Shown piece by piece: positions 9,414 to 19,863 of a DNA stretch of 64,000 nucleotides (position 1 is the first letter of the stretch; the number at the start of each line of letters is the position of its first letter). Below the pieces are notes generated by a model. The model was not told where the DNA came from, searched no databases, and saw only the letters and a program-made list of their open reading frames with translations. Source of the stretch: Marinobacter sp. F3R08 (GTDB taxonomy: Bacteria > Pseudomonadota > Gammaproteobacteria > Pseudomonadales > Oleiphilaceae); contig NZ_JAHKPI010000025.1 in NCBI RefSeq assembly GCF_018860425.1, positions 216,326-280,325 on the forward strand, written 5' to 3'. A program made the translations under genes and the position numbers.

Positions 9414-10862
9414 TTACCGGATATCAGAACCTACCCGAACAATCTTCATGGTATTGGTTCCGCCCTGGGCGTTTACATAATCACCCTTGGTAATCACCAC
9501 CAGATCGCCTTCCTTGACCGCACCACAATGAACAAGTTCTGACACCGCCAGAGCATTGGTTCGTTCATTCGGAATTTTTGCTGAATCAAATGGAATGGTC
9601 TGGACACCCCGGAACATCACGACCCGGTGTTGGGTTGAGTGATGGCGAGAGAACGCAAAAATTGGCAGACTGGACTTGATGCGGGACATCAACCGGGGTG
9701 TGGCGCCCGTTTCGGTCATGCAAATGATGGCTGACACGCCTTCCAGGTGGTTGGCGGCATACATGGCAGACAGGGCGATAGCCTCATCGACCTCTTCCAT
9801 GCTTTCATGGATCCGGTGCTTGGATTGATGCATCGAAGGGTGCTTTTCCGCGCCCAGGCAGATGCGTACCATGGCTTCCACCGCTTCTTTCGGATAGTCA
9901 CCAACAGCGGTCTCTGCGGAGAGCATCACCGCGTCAGTGTAATCCATTACCGCGTTGGCAACGTCCGAGACTTCGGCGCGTGTAGGCATTGGACTGGTGA
10001 TCATGGACTCCATCATCTGGGTGGCTGTGATCACTGCACGGTTCAAGACCCGAGCCCGGGAAATAATGTGCTTCTGCACGCCAACCAGCTGGGCGTCACC
10101 GATCTCCACAGCCAGGTCGCCGCGGGCAACCATGACGGCATCTGACGCCTCGATAACAGCATCCAGAGCTTCCACGTCGTCGGCAAGTTCTGCCCGTTCG
10201 ATTTTTGCAACTAGGCCGGCCTCAGATCCTGCTTCTTTGAGCAGGCGCCGGGCGACATGCATGTCCTCAGCAGTTCGGACAAAAGAGACGGCAACGTAAT
10301 CGGCGCCCAGTTGGGCAGCCGTGACGATGTCCTGTTTGTCCTTTTCAGTGAGTGCCTCGGCTGACAGGCCGCCACCACGCTTGTTCAGGCCCTTGTTGTT
10401 GGAGAGCGGGCCGCCAATCAGAACAGTGGACGTGATGCTGTGGTCGTTCACTGACTTGACTTCCATTTCGATGCGGCCGTCATCGAGAACCAAAATGTCG
10501 CCAGGCTTCACATCCTCGATCAGCTGTTCGTAGTCGATCCCGACGCTCTCTTCAGTGCCCGCTTCCTTGTCCATGGCCGCGTCCAGAATGAACGTCTGGC
10601 CCGCCGTCAGGGTAACCTTGTTCTCAGAAAACCGGGCGATGCGAAGCTTGGGCCCCTGCAGGTCGGCCAGAAGTGCGACGAACCGCCCCTGGGCAGCTGC
10701 GGCTTCTCGGACGCGTCGGGCCCGCGCGATATGCTCCTCGGCGCTGCCGTGTGAGAAGTTCAGTCGGGTAACGTCTACACCGGCGCCAATAATGGCAGCG
10801 AGAGATTCCGGAGAGTCAGTGGCGGGGCCGAGGGTGGCGACAATTTTGGTACGCCTGAGCAT
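9414..10862 (-). CDS. pyk: Pyruvate kinase
   Basis: Converts phosphoenolpyruvate and ADP to pyruvate and ATP. The 482-aa protein begins [19 protein letters not shown] and has the TIM-barrel motif [46 protein letters not shown], and [16 protein letters not shown], followed by the C-terminal domain. I start at 10862, where AAGGA stands upstream on the minus strand. The longer frame to 10991 adds 43 residues unlike any pyruvate kinase. It lies 68 bases downstream of gap and is probably co-transcribed with it. Confidence 0.96.
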   Translation of the reverse strand: MLRRTKIVATLGPATDSPESLAAIIGAGVDVTRLNFSHGSAEEHIARARRVREAAAAQGRFVALLADLQGPKLRIARFSENKVTLTAGQTFILDAAMDKEAGTEESVGIDYEQLIEDVKPGDILVLDDGRIEMEVKSVNDHSITSTVLIGGPLSNNKGLNKRGGGLSAEALTEKDKQDIVTAAQLGADYVAVSFVRTAEDMHVARRLLKEAGSEAGLVAKIERAELADDVEALDAVIEASDAVMVARGDLAVEIGDAQLVGVQKHIISRARVLNRAVITATQMMESMITSPMPTRAEVSDVANAVMDYTDAVMLSAETAVGDYPKEAVEAMVRICLGAEKHPSMHQSKHRIHESMEEVDEAIALSAMYAANHLEGVSAIICMTETGATPRLMSRIKSSLPIFAFSRHHSTQHRVVMFRGVQTIPFDSAKIPNERTNALAVSELVHCGAVKEGDLVVITKGDYVNAQGGTNTMKIVRVGSDIR

Positions 10863-10930
10863 GGTAGGTGTCCTTTGGTTCTTCAAGATATTCTCGTGCA
10901 AAGTGGTGGAATGAGCCCGAACGGCACGGG

Positions 10931-11935
10931 TTACTGGCCGGCCTTGATCAGGGCAATCGCATTGTCCAGCATGCGATTGGAGAAGCCCCATTCATTATCG
11001 TACCAGGCCATGACTTTTACGTGACGACCCAGCACCCGGGTATGGTTGGCGTCGAAGACGCTGGAGAGTGGGTTGTGATTGAAGTCCACGCTCACCAGTT
11101 TCTCGACATTATAACCGAGAACCGGATTTTTCTCGGCGGCTGCTTTTACCGCCTCGTTCACTTCCTCAACGGTTGTTTCCCGGCCGGCAATAAAGCCGAA
11201 ATCCACGAGCGATACGTTGATGGTCGGAACCCGAATGGCAAGGCCATCCAGTTTTCCGTTAAGTTCCGGGATGACCTTACCGATAGCAGCAGCGGCGCCG
11301 GTTTTGGTCGGGATCATGGATTGGGTAGCGGACCGTGCCCGGTAGAGGTCAGTATGGTAGACGTCGCTGAGTTTCTGATCGTTGGTGTAGGAGTGGATGG
11401 TGGTCATCAGGCCACTCTCAATGCCAAGGACTTTGTGCAGGGCGTCGACAACGGGGGCCAGACAATTCGTGGTGCATGAGGCGTTGGAAATAACGTCGTG
11501 TTCGGCGGTCAGGGTTTGGTGGTTGACGCCATAGACCACCATGGCATCCGAGTCCGGGCTGGGTGCTGAAATGATCACCTTGCGGGCGCCGGCCGTCAGA
11601 TGGGCTGCCGCCTTGGCCCGTTGGGTGAAAAGACCGGTACACTCGAAGACAACATCAATGCGGTTATCCGCCCAAGGCAGATCTTCCGGGTTGCGCAGTG
11701 CTGTGATGGCAATCCGGTCACCGTTAACGGTCAGGGATTGGGTGTCGTGGCTGACGTCGGCATCAAACCTGCCATGAACGCTGTCATACTTCAGCAGGTG
11801 GGCATTGGTTTCGGCATCACCCAGGTCGTTGATAGCAACAACCTGTAGCTGGTTTCGGTAGTTATTTTCATATAATGCCCTGAGAACATTGCGACCGATG
11901 CGGCCAAAGCCGTTGATTGCGATACGAATCGTCAT
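10931..11935 (-). CDS. gap: Glyceraldehyde-3-phosphate dehydrogenase, type I (Pseudomonas gap-1-like)
   Basis: Oxidises and phosphorylates glyceraldehyde 3-phosphate. The 334-aa protein has the Rossmann start [21 protein letters not shown], Asn36-Asp37 in INDLGD (an NAD-type adenosine pocket), catalytic Cys154 in SCTTNC, and [10 protein letters not shown]. It resembles by eye the HexR-controlled gap-1 of Pseudomonas, which has similarity to erythrose-4-phosphate dehydrogenase, so some Epd activity cannot be excluded. It is divergent from edd with a HexR-like palindrome between them, and upstream of pyk in the same direction. Confidence 0.94.
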   Translation of the reverse strand: MTIRIAINGFGRIGRNVLRALYENNYRNQLQVVAINDLGDAETNAHLLKYDSVHGRFDADVSHDTQSLTVNGDRIAITALRNPEDLPWADNRIDVVFECTGLFTQRAKAAAHLTAGARKVIISAPSPDSDAMVVYGVNHQTLTAEHDVISNASCTTNCLAPVVDALHKVLGIESGLMTTIHSYTNDQKLSDVYHTDLYRARSATQSMIPTKTGAAAAIGKVIPELNGKLDGLAIRVPTINVSLVDFGFIAGRETTVEEVNEAVKAAAEKNPVLGYNVEKLVSVDFNHNPLSSVFDANHTRVLGRHVKVMAWYDNEWGFSNRMLDNAIALIKAGQ

Positions 11936-11981
11936 CGTTTGACTCCTCGGGTGTTCGTTTTTGTTTGGTTAACCGCTTGCA

Positions 11982-11997
11982 TGTAGTAAATATAACA
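11982..11997. promoter_or_regulatory. Candidate HexR operator between gap and edd
   Basis: TGTAGTAAATATAACA. Its reverse complement, TGTTATATTTACTACA, shares TGTT at one end and TTACTACA at the other with the site before zwf (6424-6440). A single operator here could control both divergent genes, as in Pseudomonas. Confidence 0.65.
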
Positions 11998-12103
11998 ACA
12001 AAAATTGGATAAATGAACGTGCCAAAGGTGGAAATGCCAAAAAAAGAAAGTAAGATTACCTTTAAAGGCGAGCATTCTAATATTCTATGCACTGGAGCCC
12101 ACC

Positions 12104-13924
12104 ATGCACCCGACCGTAGACAAAGTTACCCGGAGAATCATCGAGCGCAGTCGATCAACGCGGCAGGATTACCTGAACCGGATGAATGCTCTCAAAGCCC
12201 AATCCCCGCACCGGAGTTCTCTGTCCTGTGGCAATCTGGCCCACGGTTTTGCGGCTTGTAATCAGGGCGACAAAGACGCACTGAAGTTTATGAACAAAGC
12301 CAACGTAGCCATGGTAACGGCCTATAACGATATGCTTTCGGCCCATCAACCCTACGAAAAGTTCCCCGATCTTATTCGGGAAGCGGCGCGCGGGATGGGG
12401 TCCGTGGCTCAGGTGGCCGGTGGCACACCTGCCATGTGTGACGGCGTGACCCAGGGGCAGCCAGGTATGGAGTTGAGTCTTTTTTCCCGGGACACCATCG
12501 CCATGAGTACTGCTGTGGCGCTGAGTCACAATATGTTTGATGCCACGCTGCTTTTGGGAATCTGTGACAAGATTGTCCCGGGGCTTCTGATCGGCTCGCT
12601 GAGTTTCGGCTACCTGCCCACCATTCTGGTTCCGGCAGGGCCGATGCCTTCCGGATTGCCGAACAAGGAGAAGCAGCGGATCCGTCAGCTCTATGCCGAA
12701 GGCAAGGTGGGCAAGGATGAACTGCTTGAAGCCGAGAGCAAGTCTTATCACAGTGCGGGTACCTGTACGTTTTACGGCACGGCTAACAGTAATCAGCTAT
12801 TGGTAGAGGTGATGGGGCTGCACCTGCCCGGATCGGCATTCGTGAATCCTGGTACACCACTGCGCGATGAGCTCACGAGGGCGGCGACCGAGCAGGTGAT
12901 CAAACTGTCGAAGCCTCACGGAGGGGAGCTTGGTCTGGGCGACATGGTTGATGAGAAAAGCATCGTCAACGCCCTGGTGGCGCTGCTGGTCACTGGTGGC
13001 TCTACCAATCACACCATCCACTGGATCGCTATTGCCCGGGCGGCAGGGATTATCATCGACTGGAACGACTATGCCGAGCTTTCCTCTGTGGTTCCGTCCA
13101 TGACCCGGATCTACCCCAACGGGCAGGAAGATGTAAATGCGTTCCACGAGGCTGGGGGAACTCCGTTCCTGATCAAAGAGCTGCTGAGCGGCGGCTACCT
13201 GCACAACGACGTGAACACAGTGGTTGGTTATGGCCTTGAGCGCTTCAGTGAGATGCCGGAGCTGGAGGATAATAAGCTTATCTGGAAGCCAGCGCCGGAA
13301 CAGAGCCTGCGCCCGGATGTTCTCAGCCCTGTGGCTGAGCCGTTTGCACCGGATGGCGGGCTCAGGGTGCTCGACGGCAACCTTGGTCGGGGTGTTATCA
13401 AGGTCTCTGCGGTCGCCCCCGAACACCGGAAGGTTGAAGCTCCGGCTGTCGTCTTCAATGATCAGAACGAGCTCAAGGCGGCGTTTGAAGCCGGTGATCT
13501 GGACAGGGACTGCATTGTGATCGTGCGTTTCCAGGGTCCGAAAAGTAATGGTATGCCGGAGCTGCACAAACTCACTCCCTACCTTGGGGTGTTGCAGGAT
13601 CGAGGATTCAAGGTAGGCCTGGTAACGGATGGCCGTATGTCAGGCGCCTCTGGCAAGGTCCCGGCGGCAATCCACGTCTATCCGGAAGCCCTGGATGGCG
13701 GCCCTCTGGCCAAGGTCCGGGATGGTGATCAAGTCTGCCTGGATGCCGAACAAGGTGTTCTTGCGGTCAGTGTGGATGAGCAGGAATTTGCCGGCCGGGA
13801 TTCTGAAAATGCGGATCTGAGCGGGTACCATCACGGCTATGGCCGGGAGTTGTTTGGCTGGATGCGTCGCGCTGCCGGCAATCCCGAAGAGGGCGCCAGT
13901 TTTTTCTGGAATCATGATGCATGA
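12104..13924 (+). CDS. edd: Phosphogluconate dehydratase (6-phosphogluconate dehydratase)
   Basis: Dehydrates 6-phosphogluconate to KDPG, the committing Entner-Doudoroff step. The 606-aa protein belongs to the IlvD/Edd family, whose members carry an iron-sulfur cluster. [32 protein letters not shown] and [11 protein letters not shown] motifs supply candidate cluster cysteines. [19 protein letters not shown] and [17 protein letters not shown] are also typical. Length matches E. coli Edd (603). The ATG at 12104 follows GGAG. The stop codon overlaps the glk start in ATGA, so the two are translationally coupled. Confidence 0.97.
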   Translation: MHPTVDKVTRRIIERSRSTRQDYLNRMNALKAQSPHRSSLSCGNLAHGFAACNQGDKDALKFMNKANVAMVTAYNDMLSAHQPYEKFPDLIREAARGMGSVAQVAGGTPAMCDGVTQGQPGMELSLFSRDTIAMSTAVALSHNMFDATLLLGICDKIVPGLLIGSLSFGYLPTILVPAGPMPSGLPNKEKQRIRQLYAEGKVGKDELLEAESKSYHSAGTCTFYGTANSNQLLVEVMGLHLPGSAFVNPGTPLRDELTRAATEQVIKLSKPHGGELGLGDMVDEKSIVNALVALLVTGGSTNHTIHWIAIARAAGIIIDWNDYAELSSVVPSMTRIYPNGQEDVNAFHEAGGTPFLIKELLSGGYLHNDVNTVVGYGLERFSEMPELEDNKLIWKPAPEQSLRPDVLSPVAEPFAPDGGLRVLDGNLGRGVIKVSAVAPEHRKVEAPAVVFNDQNELKAAFEAGDLDRDCIVIVRFQGPKSNGMPELHKLTPYLGVLQDRGFKVGLVTDGRMSGASGKVPAAIHVYPEALDGGPLAKVRDGDQVCLDAEQGVLAVSVDEQEFAGRDSENADLSGYHHGYGRELFGWMRRAAGNPEEGASFFWNHDA

Positions 13925-14886
13925 CGGCAACTCCCTATTCGCTTGTTGGTGATATAGGTGGCACCAATGCGCGCTTTGCACTGGTAGAGCAGGGCAGTGT
14001 GCAGCCCCGGGCTATTGAGGTTCTGGTTTGCGGGAAATACAGCAATCTTGACGATGCCGTGCGGGATTACCTGAGCAGGGTCGGGGTTCCGGAAGTTGAT
14101 AGAGCCTGCCTGGCCGTGGCCTCGCCGGTTCGCGGAACCCGGGTGCGTATGACCAATAATCACTGGTGTTTCGATACTGAAGCAATCCGTCAGTTGTTTG
14201 GCTGGTCGGCGTTCAAGGTGATCAACGATTTTACCGCGATGGCGCTTGGCGTCCCCCACGTTGCAGATGAGCAGCTGGTGCATGTCTGTGGCGGGCCGGG
14301 CGACAACCGTCGCCCCAGACTTGTTATAGGGCCGGGGACCGGGCTCGGGGTTTCAGGTCTGGTGCCGATTGAAAAGGGCTGGGTGCCTTTAACGACTGAG
14401 GGCGGTCATGTGGATTTTGCCCCCACCGACGATACCGAGATGGCCGTTCTGCGGATTCTCAAGGCCCGGTTTGGTCGGGTATCGGTAGAGCGGATTCTTT
14501 GTGGGCAGGGGCTTCTGAATCTCTATCAGGCCCATGCAGAGATTCAGGGCGTAGCAGCGCCATTGGATGCGCCGGAAAAAATCACCGCAGCGGCCCTGGA
14601 ACATACCGATAGCCTGGCCTGTCACACGCTTCGCCACTTTTGTGAAATCCTGGGGCGGGTAGCTGGTAACGGAGTTCTCACTCTTGGAAGCACGGGTGGG
14701 GTTTACCTGTGCGGCGGAATTCTGCCACGCTTCCTGGAGTTCTTTCTGGAAAGCAGGTTCCGTAACGGTTTTGAGGACAAGGGCAGAATGCGCCCGATAT
14801 TGGAGTCTACGCCTGTCTACGTGGTCTCCGAGCCATACACCGGGCTGCTGGGAGCCGCTGAGGCACTGGGCAATCCGGAGGTATGA
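13921..14886 (+). CDS. glk: Glucokinase
   Basis: Phosphorylates glucose to glucose 6-phosphate with ATP. The 321-aa ROK-independent bacterial glucokinase has the ATP-binding [14 protein letters not shown] at residues 8-21, the catalytic [11 protein letters not shown], the [11 protein letters not shown] phosphate loop and [12 protein letters not shown]. It overlaps edd by four bases and completes the edd-glk operon known from pseudomonads. Unlike Pseudomonas, no gltR/gltS two-component genes or sugar ABC transporter follow. Confidence 0.95.
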   Translation: MTATPYSLVGDIGGTNARFALVEQGSVQPRAIEVLVCGKYSNLDDAVRDYLSRVGVPEVDRACLAVASPVRGTRVRMTNNHWCFDTEAIRQLFGWSAFKVINDFTAMALGVPHVADEQLVHVCGGPGDNRRPRLVIGPGTGLGVSGLVPIEKGWVPLTTEGGHVDFAPTDDTEMAVLRILKARFGRVSVERILCGQGLLNLYQAHAEIQGVAAPLDAPEKITAAALEHTDSLACHTLRHFCEILGRVAGNGVLTLGSTGGVYLCGGILPRFLEFFLESRFRNGFEDKGRMRPILESTPVYVVSEPYTGLLGAAEALGNPEV

Positions 14887-15010
14887 CGGCGGGTTACCGC
14901 TGTGGGATCAGAGATGGTGTACAAGGGCGCTGAAGCTGGCAGTCAGTGTCGCAAACTCCAGGTCATCCTCAAGCACTCATTTGCGCTAATGCACCGATGG
15001 TTTTAAGGTC

Positions 15011-15610
15011 ATGACTGACAATCTGTCCCAGCTTTCTTTCGATGATCTGGTCCGGCGCGTGCGAGCTTGCACCATTTGCGCAGAAGTTTTGCCTCACGAG
15101 CCCAGGCCAGTCATACAGATCTCTGAGAGTGCCAGGATTCTGGTGGTCGGTCAGGCTCCGGGCAGGCGGGTGCATGAAACTGGATTGCCTTTCAACGACC
15201 CCAGCGGGGATCGGCTGCGGCAATGGATGGGGGTGACGCGGGACACCTTTTACGACGAACAGAAGCTCGCAATCCTGCCGATGGGGTTTTGTTATCCGGG
15301 AACCGGAAAGTCTGGCGACCTGCCTCCGCGACCGGAGTGCGCGCCGGCCTGGCGGGAGGCTTTACTGGAGCGGCTCCCGGCCATCGGGCTGACACTGGTT
15401 ATCGGTCAATATGCTCACGCCTGGCATCTTGCCAGCAGCCGGAAATCCGTAACGGCCAATGTTCAGCACTGGCGGGATTATTGGCCCGACCTTCTGCCCA
15501 TGCCTCACCCCAGTCCAAGAAACAACCTGTGGTTGCGTCGCAATCCCTGGTTCGAAAAGGAAGTCGTGCCCGAGCTCCAGCTGCGGATTGCCCGGCTTCT
15601 TGAACCCTAG
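15011..15610 (+). CDS. Uracil-DNA glycosylase superfamily protein, family 4/5-like, with four conserved cysteines
   Basis: Probably removes uracil or other damaged bases from DNA. The 199-aa protein has Cys20, Cys23, Cys94 and Cys110. Their spacing closely resembles the [4Fe-4S] ligands of family 4 uracil-DNA glycosylases. Motif A reads GQAPGRRVHETGLPFNDPSG, nearer the non-acidic family 5 pattern than the GEAPGxxED of family 4. PHPSPRN near residue 165 is the expected second motif. It follows glk by 124 bases on the same strand but has no obvious metabolic link to it. The exact subfamily and substrate are uncertain. Confidence 0.8.
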   Translation: MTDNLSQLSFDDLVRRVRACTICAEVLPHEPRPVIQISESARILVVGQAPGRRVHETGLPFNDPSGDRLRQWMGVTRDTFYDEQKLAILPMGFCYPGTGKSGDLPPRPECAPAWREALLERLPAIGLTLVIGQYAHAWHLASSRKSVTANVQHWRDYWPDLLPMPHPSPRNNLWLRRNPWFEKEVVPELQLRIARLLEP

Positions 15611-15641
15611 ATCGGGTGAGGGAGATTCCGGCAGCTAAAGA

Positions 15642-15670
15642 GCTCCGGGCAGGACATTTTCGCCCGGAGC
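15642..15670 (-). terminator. Hairpin between convergent glycosylase gene and glpD
   Basis: GCTCCGGGC (15642-15650) pairs with GCCCGGAGC (15662-15670) around an 11-base loop. Read on the minus strand it is followed by TCTTTA, so it may terminate glpD. Confidence 0.6.
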
Positions 15671-15689
15671 AAGGGAGGCTGAATGAGAT

Positions 15690-17219
15690 TCATGCACTGT
15701 GGTGGAGATCGGTCGCGCGGGTTTCAGGGGCAGCCGTTTTCATGAGGTAACGATCCAGGGCTTCAACATCGGATTCAGTTGCGTACAGTCCCTGTTTGGT
15801 TCGACGCCATAGAATGTCCTCTGACGTCATGGCCCACTCATTCTTCACAAGGTGTTCAACCTCTTTTTCATACAGGGTCCCTGCGTAATTGACGCCCAGG
15901 TCCTCCATGGACGTACAGCCCTTGAGAAACTCATAGGCGGTCATGCCGTAGGTTCGAACATAGCGACTTAGAACCCGCTCTGAGAGCCACGGGAAATCTC
16001 CCCGCATTTTCTGTTCGAGAGATTCGTGATTATCAAATTCGCCGCCCGGAAGTGTGGCGGTTTTGGTCCACCGTCCGCTGGCCTCGGGGAAGAACTGACA
16101 CAGCTTGTCGGTGGCTGCTTCGGCGAGTTTTCGGTAGGTTGTGATCTTGCCGCCGAAAACGGAAATCAGGGGTGCCTTGCCTTTCTCACTGTTGACTTCA
16201 AACGAGTAGTCCCGTGATGCCTTCTGCGCATTCTCCTGTTCATCGTCCATCAGAGGGCGAACGCCGGAGTAGGACCAGACCACATCCGAAGGTCCAAGCT
16301 GTCTCTTGAAGTGGGCATTCACGATATCCAGCAGGTAGTCGGTCTCTTCGGGTGAAATTTTTGCTTTCCTGGGGTCACCCTCGTAATCAACGTCGGTGGT
16401 GCCTACCAGCGAAAACTCGTCCTCGTAAGGAATGACAAAGACAATTCGCTCGTCTTCATTCTGGAGGATGTAGGCTTCGGTGTCCTTGTTAAGCCTGGGA
16501 ACGACGATATGGCTACCTTTGACCATGCGAATCATTTTGGGGGCTGGCATCGACAGTGTTTCGCCGAATAACCTGCTTACCCAGGGGCCGGAGGCGTTCA
16601 CAATCGCTTTTGCTGAAACGGTTTTCTCGGTTTCATTGGTCATGTCGCGCAGGGTGACCTTCCATTCGCTGGCGCCCTGTTCGGCTTTCACGCATTTGGT
16701 GCGGGTCAGTATCTGAGCGCCAAACTGCTGTGCTTTCTTCGCAGTCAGCACCACCAGGCGGGCGTCGTCGACCCAGCCGTCCGAGTATTCAAAACCCTTG
16801 GTGATATCCGCCTTCAGCGGATCGGCTGCGCCAAACTCGATTGAGCGGGAGCCTGGAAGAATTTCCCGCTTGGCCAGATGGTCATAAAGAAACAGGCCGG
16901 TGCGGATCATCCAGGCGGGTCGCAAGTGAGGGCGGTGGGGCAGTCGAAAGCGCATCGGCCACATAATGTGTGGCGAATTCCGGAGCAGGGATTCTCGCTC
17001 GGACAGGGCTTCGCGAACCAGTCGGAATTCATAGTGTTCCAGATACCGGAGTCCACCATGTATCAGTTTGCTGCTGCTCGATGAGGTCGCTGACGCCAGG
17101 TCATTCATCTCGCACAGCAGAACTTTGAGTCCCCGTCCCGCAGCATCCATGGCAATGCCGGTGCCGTTGACTCCGCCGCCAACGACAATAACGTCAAAGT
17201 GATCGTGCCCCGTAGCCAT
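15690..17219 (-). CDS. glpD: Aerobic glycerol-3-phosphate dehydrogenase
   Basis: A membrane-associated flavoprotein that oxidises sn-glycerol 3-phosphate to dihydroxyacetone phosphate and passes electrons to ubiquinone. The 509-aa protein has the FAD dinucleotide motif GGGVNGTG at residues 14-21, then ATSSSSSKLIHGGLRYLEHYEFRLVREAL, and the C-terminal DAO domain. E. coli GlpD is 501 aa. It is the catabolic end point of the neighbouring glpK and glycerol transporter genes. It is transcribed in the same direction as glpR, 182 bases downstream. The A-rich stretch at 17320-17360 before its start is a possible GlpR target but I could not define a site. Confidence 0.96.
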   Translation of the reverse strand: MATGHDHFDVIVVGGGVNGTGIAMDAAGRGLKVLLCEMNDLASATSSSSSKLIHGGLRYLEHYEFRLVREALSERESLLRNSPHIMWPMRFRLPHRPHLRPAWMIRTGLFLYDHLAKREILPGSRSIEFGAADPLKADITKGFEYSDGWVDDARLVVLTAKKAQQFGAQILTRTKCVKAEQGASEWKVTLRDMTNETEKTVSAKAIVNASGPWVSRLFGETLSMPAPKMIRMVKGSHIVVPRLNKDTEAYILQNEDERIVFVIPYEDEFSLVGTTDVDYEGDPRKAKISPEETDYLLDIVNAHFKRQLGPSDVVWSYSGVRPLMDDEQENAQKASRDYSFEVNSEKGKAPLISVFGGKITTYRKLAEAATDKLCQFFPEASGRWTKTATLPGGEFDNHESLEQKMRGDFPWLSERVLSRYVRTYGMTAYEFLKGCTSMEDLGVNYAGTLYEKEVEHLVKNEWAMTSEDILWRRTKQGLYATESDVEALDRYLMKTAAPETRATDLHHSA

Positions 17220-17401
17220 TGTTGGTCATCTCCTGACGCCAGTGGAAAAGACGCGTTGTTGTAGTGCGAACTTTTCGATGTTCAATATGCAGTATGACAC
17301 CATTATGCGAAAGGCAAGGATATTCGTAAAGGAAAAAATAGAAAAAAAACGAAAACGCGAGGCGACCAAGGATTTAATGGCGGCGGGACGTGAAAATGCG
17401 C

Positions 17402-18160
17402 TCAGACGATGTGGAGTTGGACGTTGTGCTCGTTCAGTATCTGGCGAATCTCTGCGGGAGGTTGTTGATCCGTATACACGTGGTCCGCCTGGGAGATGCT
17501 GCCCAGACGGACCATGGCATTGCGCCCGAACTTGGAATGGTCAGCCGCGAGAAGAACCTGATTGGAATTGGCAATGATTGCCTGGGCGACGCGAACTTCA
17601 CGGTAATCAAAATCGAGCAGGGAGCCGTCGTTGTGAATGCCGCTGATACCGATGATGCCAAAATCCATTTTGAACTGATTGATGAAATCGCGGGTGGCTT
17701 CACCAACAATCCCACCATCCCGGTTTCGCACTTCACCGCCTGCAATGATGACGTGAAAGTCTTCTTTTGCTGACAGGATGGATGCGACGTGGAGGTTGTT
17801 TGTAACAATCTGCAGATTGTTCTTTTCCAGCAGTGCCTTGGCAATGGTCTCGGTAGTGGTCCCGATGTTGATGAACATGGAAGAGTTATCCGGAATCTGT
17901 TCCACTAATGCTGTAGCGATACGCTCTTTGGCTTCCAGGTCCATGATCTTGCGCGCCTGGTAGGCAGTGTTGACGGTGCTGGAATCGATGCCTGCTCCAC
18001 CATGGTGTCTGCGAAGCTTCTTATGTTTGGCGAGCTCGTTCAGGTCCCGGCGGATCGTTTGGGGCGTTACCTTGAATTGGTCTACCAGTTGCTCGGTCGT
18101 GACGAAACCGTTCTGCTGGATCAGCTCCATAATCAGATCCTGTCGGCGACGCTGTGCCAT
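17402..18160 (-). CDS. glpR: GlpR, DeoR-family repressor of the glycerol regulon
   Basis: A 252-aa cytoplasmic repressor, expected to be relieved by glycerol 3-phosphate. The DeoR helix-turn-helix spans residues 1-57 (RRQDLIMELIQQNGFVTTEQL, TPQTIRRDLNELAKHKKLRRHHGGA). The DeoR C-terminal sensor follows, with INIGTTTETIAKAL, VTNNLHVA and AAGGEVRNRDGGIVG-like motifs. It lies between glpD and the divergent glpK, the usual glp arrangement. The 204-base gap to glpK holds AT-rich tracts that could contain its operator. Confidence 0.94.
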   Translation of the reverse strand: MAQRRRQDLIMELIQQNGFVTTEQLVDQFKVTPQTIRRDLNELAKHKKLRRHHGGAGIDSSTVNTAYQARKIMDLEAKERIATALVEQIPDNSSMFINIGTTTETIAKALLEKNNLQIVTNNLHVASILSAKEDFHVIIAGGEVRNRDGGIVGEATRDFINQFKMDFGIIGISGIHNDGSLLDFDYREVRVAQAIIANSNQVLLAADHSKFGRNAMVRLGSISQADHVYTDQQPPAEIRQILNEHNVQLHIV

Positions 18161-18364
18161 TAACCTCTCCTCCGCGTTGTCATTTTTCTCAAGCGAAAAA
18201 CTGTGGGCCTGGAAACTGTTCGAAGTTTAGTGGTTTTCAGCGGGTTATGCAGCTTCTGGGCGAGGGGATGTCTGGCAATGCGCGCGCTTGTCATGAAAAC
18301 TACTTGGCATTCATTTTCAAAAACGTAAAAATACGAAAAAATAAGAACCCGGGGGCGAGACTAT

Positions 18365-19837
18365 ATGAGTCAGTACATACTTTCTATCGATCAGGGAACC
18401 ACCAGTTCACGAGCGATACTCTTTGACCTGAAGGGCAACATCCACGCCACCCGACAGCAGGAGTTTCCGCAGCATTTTCCGGCCAGTGGTTGGGTTGAGC
18501 ACAATCCGGAGGATCTCTGGTCATCGGTCCAGCAGACCTGCGATGCTGTAATGGCCGAGGAGTGTGGTGACGATGACGAAGTTGTTGCCGTGGGTATTAC
18601 CAACCAGCGTGAGACCACCGTGGTCTGGGATCGCAATACCGGAGAGCCTGTCTACAACGCAATCGTTTGGCAGGACCGGAGAACCGCTTCCTACTGTGAA
18701 TCCCTCAAAAGCGAAGGACTTGAAGCCCGGGTTAACAGCAAGACCGGCCTGCTGATTGATCCCTATTTCTCCGCCACGAAGATTCGATGGATACTGGAGA
18801 ATGTTGCCGGTGTCCGCGAGCGTGCCGAGCGCGGTGAGTTGGCCTTCGGAACGGTAGACACCTTTCTGTTGTGGCGATTGACCGGCGGTCGAGAGCACCG
18901 CACCGATGCCACCAATGCAAGCCGCACGATGCTCTTCAACATTCACACGCAGAAATGGGATCCAGAGCTTCTGGAGCTTTTTGGCATTCCCGAATCGTTG
19001 TTACCGGAGGTGATGGATTCTGCCGACCAGTTCGGACAGATCACAGAGGGCGGTGCCCTTAACGGTACCTCGGTGCTTGGAGTTGCGGGCGATCAGCAGG
19101 CGGCCCTGTTTGGTCAGACCTGCTTTGGTATCGGAATGGCAAAAAGCACCTACGGCACCGGTTGCTTCCTCATGCTGAACACTGGCGATAAGGCCCTGAA
19201 GTCGGAGCACCGATTGCTCACTACAGTGGCCTATCGGCTGAATGGAAAGCCGACCTACGCGTTGGAAGGCAGCATCTTTATCGCGGGCGCCACCATTCAA
19301 TGGTTACGCGACGGTCTCAAACTTATCCAGGACGCCTGTGAAACTGAACCGCTTGCTGAAGGCACGCCCATTGACCATGGCGTATATCTGGTGCCGGCCT
19401 TTACCGGGCTTGGTGCACCATACTGGGACCCCAATGCAAGAGGTGCCATATTCGGTCTGACCCGGGATACTGGCATCAAGGAAATTGTCACAGCCGGCCT
19501 GCAGTCCGTTTGCTATCAGACCAAGGATCTGCAAAAGGCCATGGAAAAGGATGGCATTCGGCCAGTCAATCTCCGGGTTGACGGTGGTATGGTGGCCAAC
19601 AACTGGGTTCTCCAGTTTCTGGCAGACATACTCGGTGCCCGGGTGGATCGTCCGTCACTGGTTGAGACCACTGCTCTTGGGGCCGCTTATCTGGCCGGGC
19701 TGGAAGCCGGTGTTTACACGTCTCTCGATGAGCTGGCGGAATTATGGCGATGCGACCGCAGTTTTGAGCCTGCCATGACGAAAGAGCACCGCGACAAACT
19801 CTACGATGGCTGGATCCAGGCGGTGGAAAAGCTTTGA
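18365..19837 (+). CDS. glpK: Glycerol kinase
   Basis: Phosphorylates glycerol to sn-glycerol 3-phosphate in the cytoplasm, trapping it after uptake. The 490-aa FGGY-family kinase has [15 protein letters not shown] at the N-terminus, the substrate loop [13 protein letters not shown], the FGGY-type ATP motifs [14 protein letters not shown] and [12 protein letters not shown], and [17 protein letters not shown] near the end. It starts at 18365 after GGGGGCGAG. It stands divergent from glpR and upstream of the sigma-54 activator gene. No glpF facilitator gene accompanies it. The ABC importer downstream takes that place. Confidence 0.97.
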   Translation: MSQYILSIDQGTTSSRAILFDLKGNIHATRQQEFPQHFPASGWVEHNPEDLWSSVQQTCDAVMAEECGDDDEVVAVGITNQRETTVVWDRNTGEPVYNAIVWQDRRTASYCESLKSEGLEARVNSKTGLLIDPYFSATKIRWILENVAGVRERAERGELAFGTVDTFLLWRLTGGREHRTDATNASRTMLFNIHTQKWDPELLELFGIPESLLPEVMDSADQFGQITEGGALNGTSVLGVAGDQQAALFGQTCFGIGMAKSTYGTGCFLMLNTGDKALKSEHRLLTTVAYRLNGKPTYALEGSIFIAGATIQWLRDGLKLIQDACETEPLAEGTPIDHGVYLVPAFTGLGAPYWDPNARGAIFGLTRDTGIKEIVTAGLQSVCYQTKDLQKAMEKDGIRPVNLRVDGGMVANNWVLQFLADILGARVDRPSLVETTALGAAYLAGLEAGVYTSLDELAELWRCDRSFEPAMTKEHRDKLYDGWIQAVEKL

Positions 19838-19863
19838 CGGCCTGATTTCTGCGGGAATGGGTA

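Noticed and set aside
10868..11479. 203-aa open frame on the plus strand opposite gap
   Set aside because: Shadow of gap, which is fully conserved on the other strand.
12797..13567. 256-aa minus-strand frame inside edd
   Set aside because: Antisense shadow. edd is intact across the same bases.
17320..17360. A-rich tract before glpD, and a similar one before glpK (18310-18342), as GlpR operators
   Set aside because: Both contain ACGAAAA-type pieces, but I could not align a common palindrome or match a known GlpR box well enough to call a site.
18213..18228. AAACTGTTCGAAGTTT between glpR and glpK as an operator
   Set aside because: Only five-base arms match and no second copy was found near glpD.
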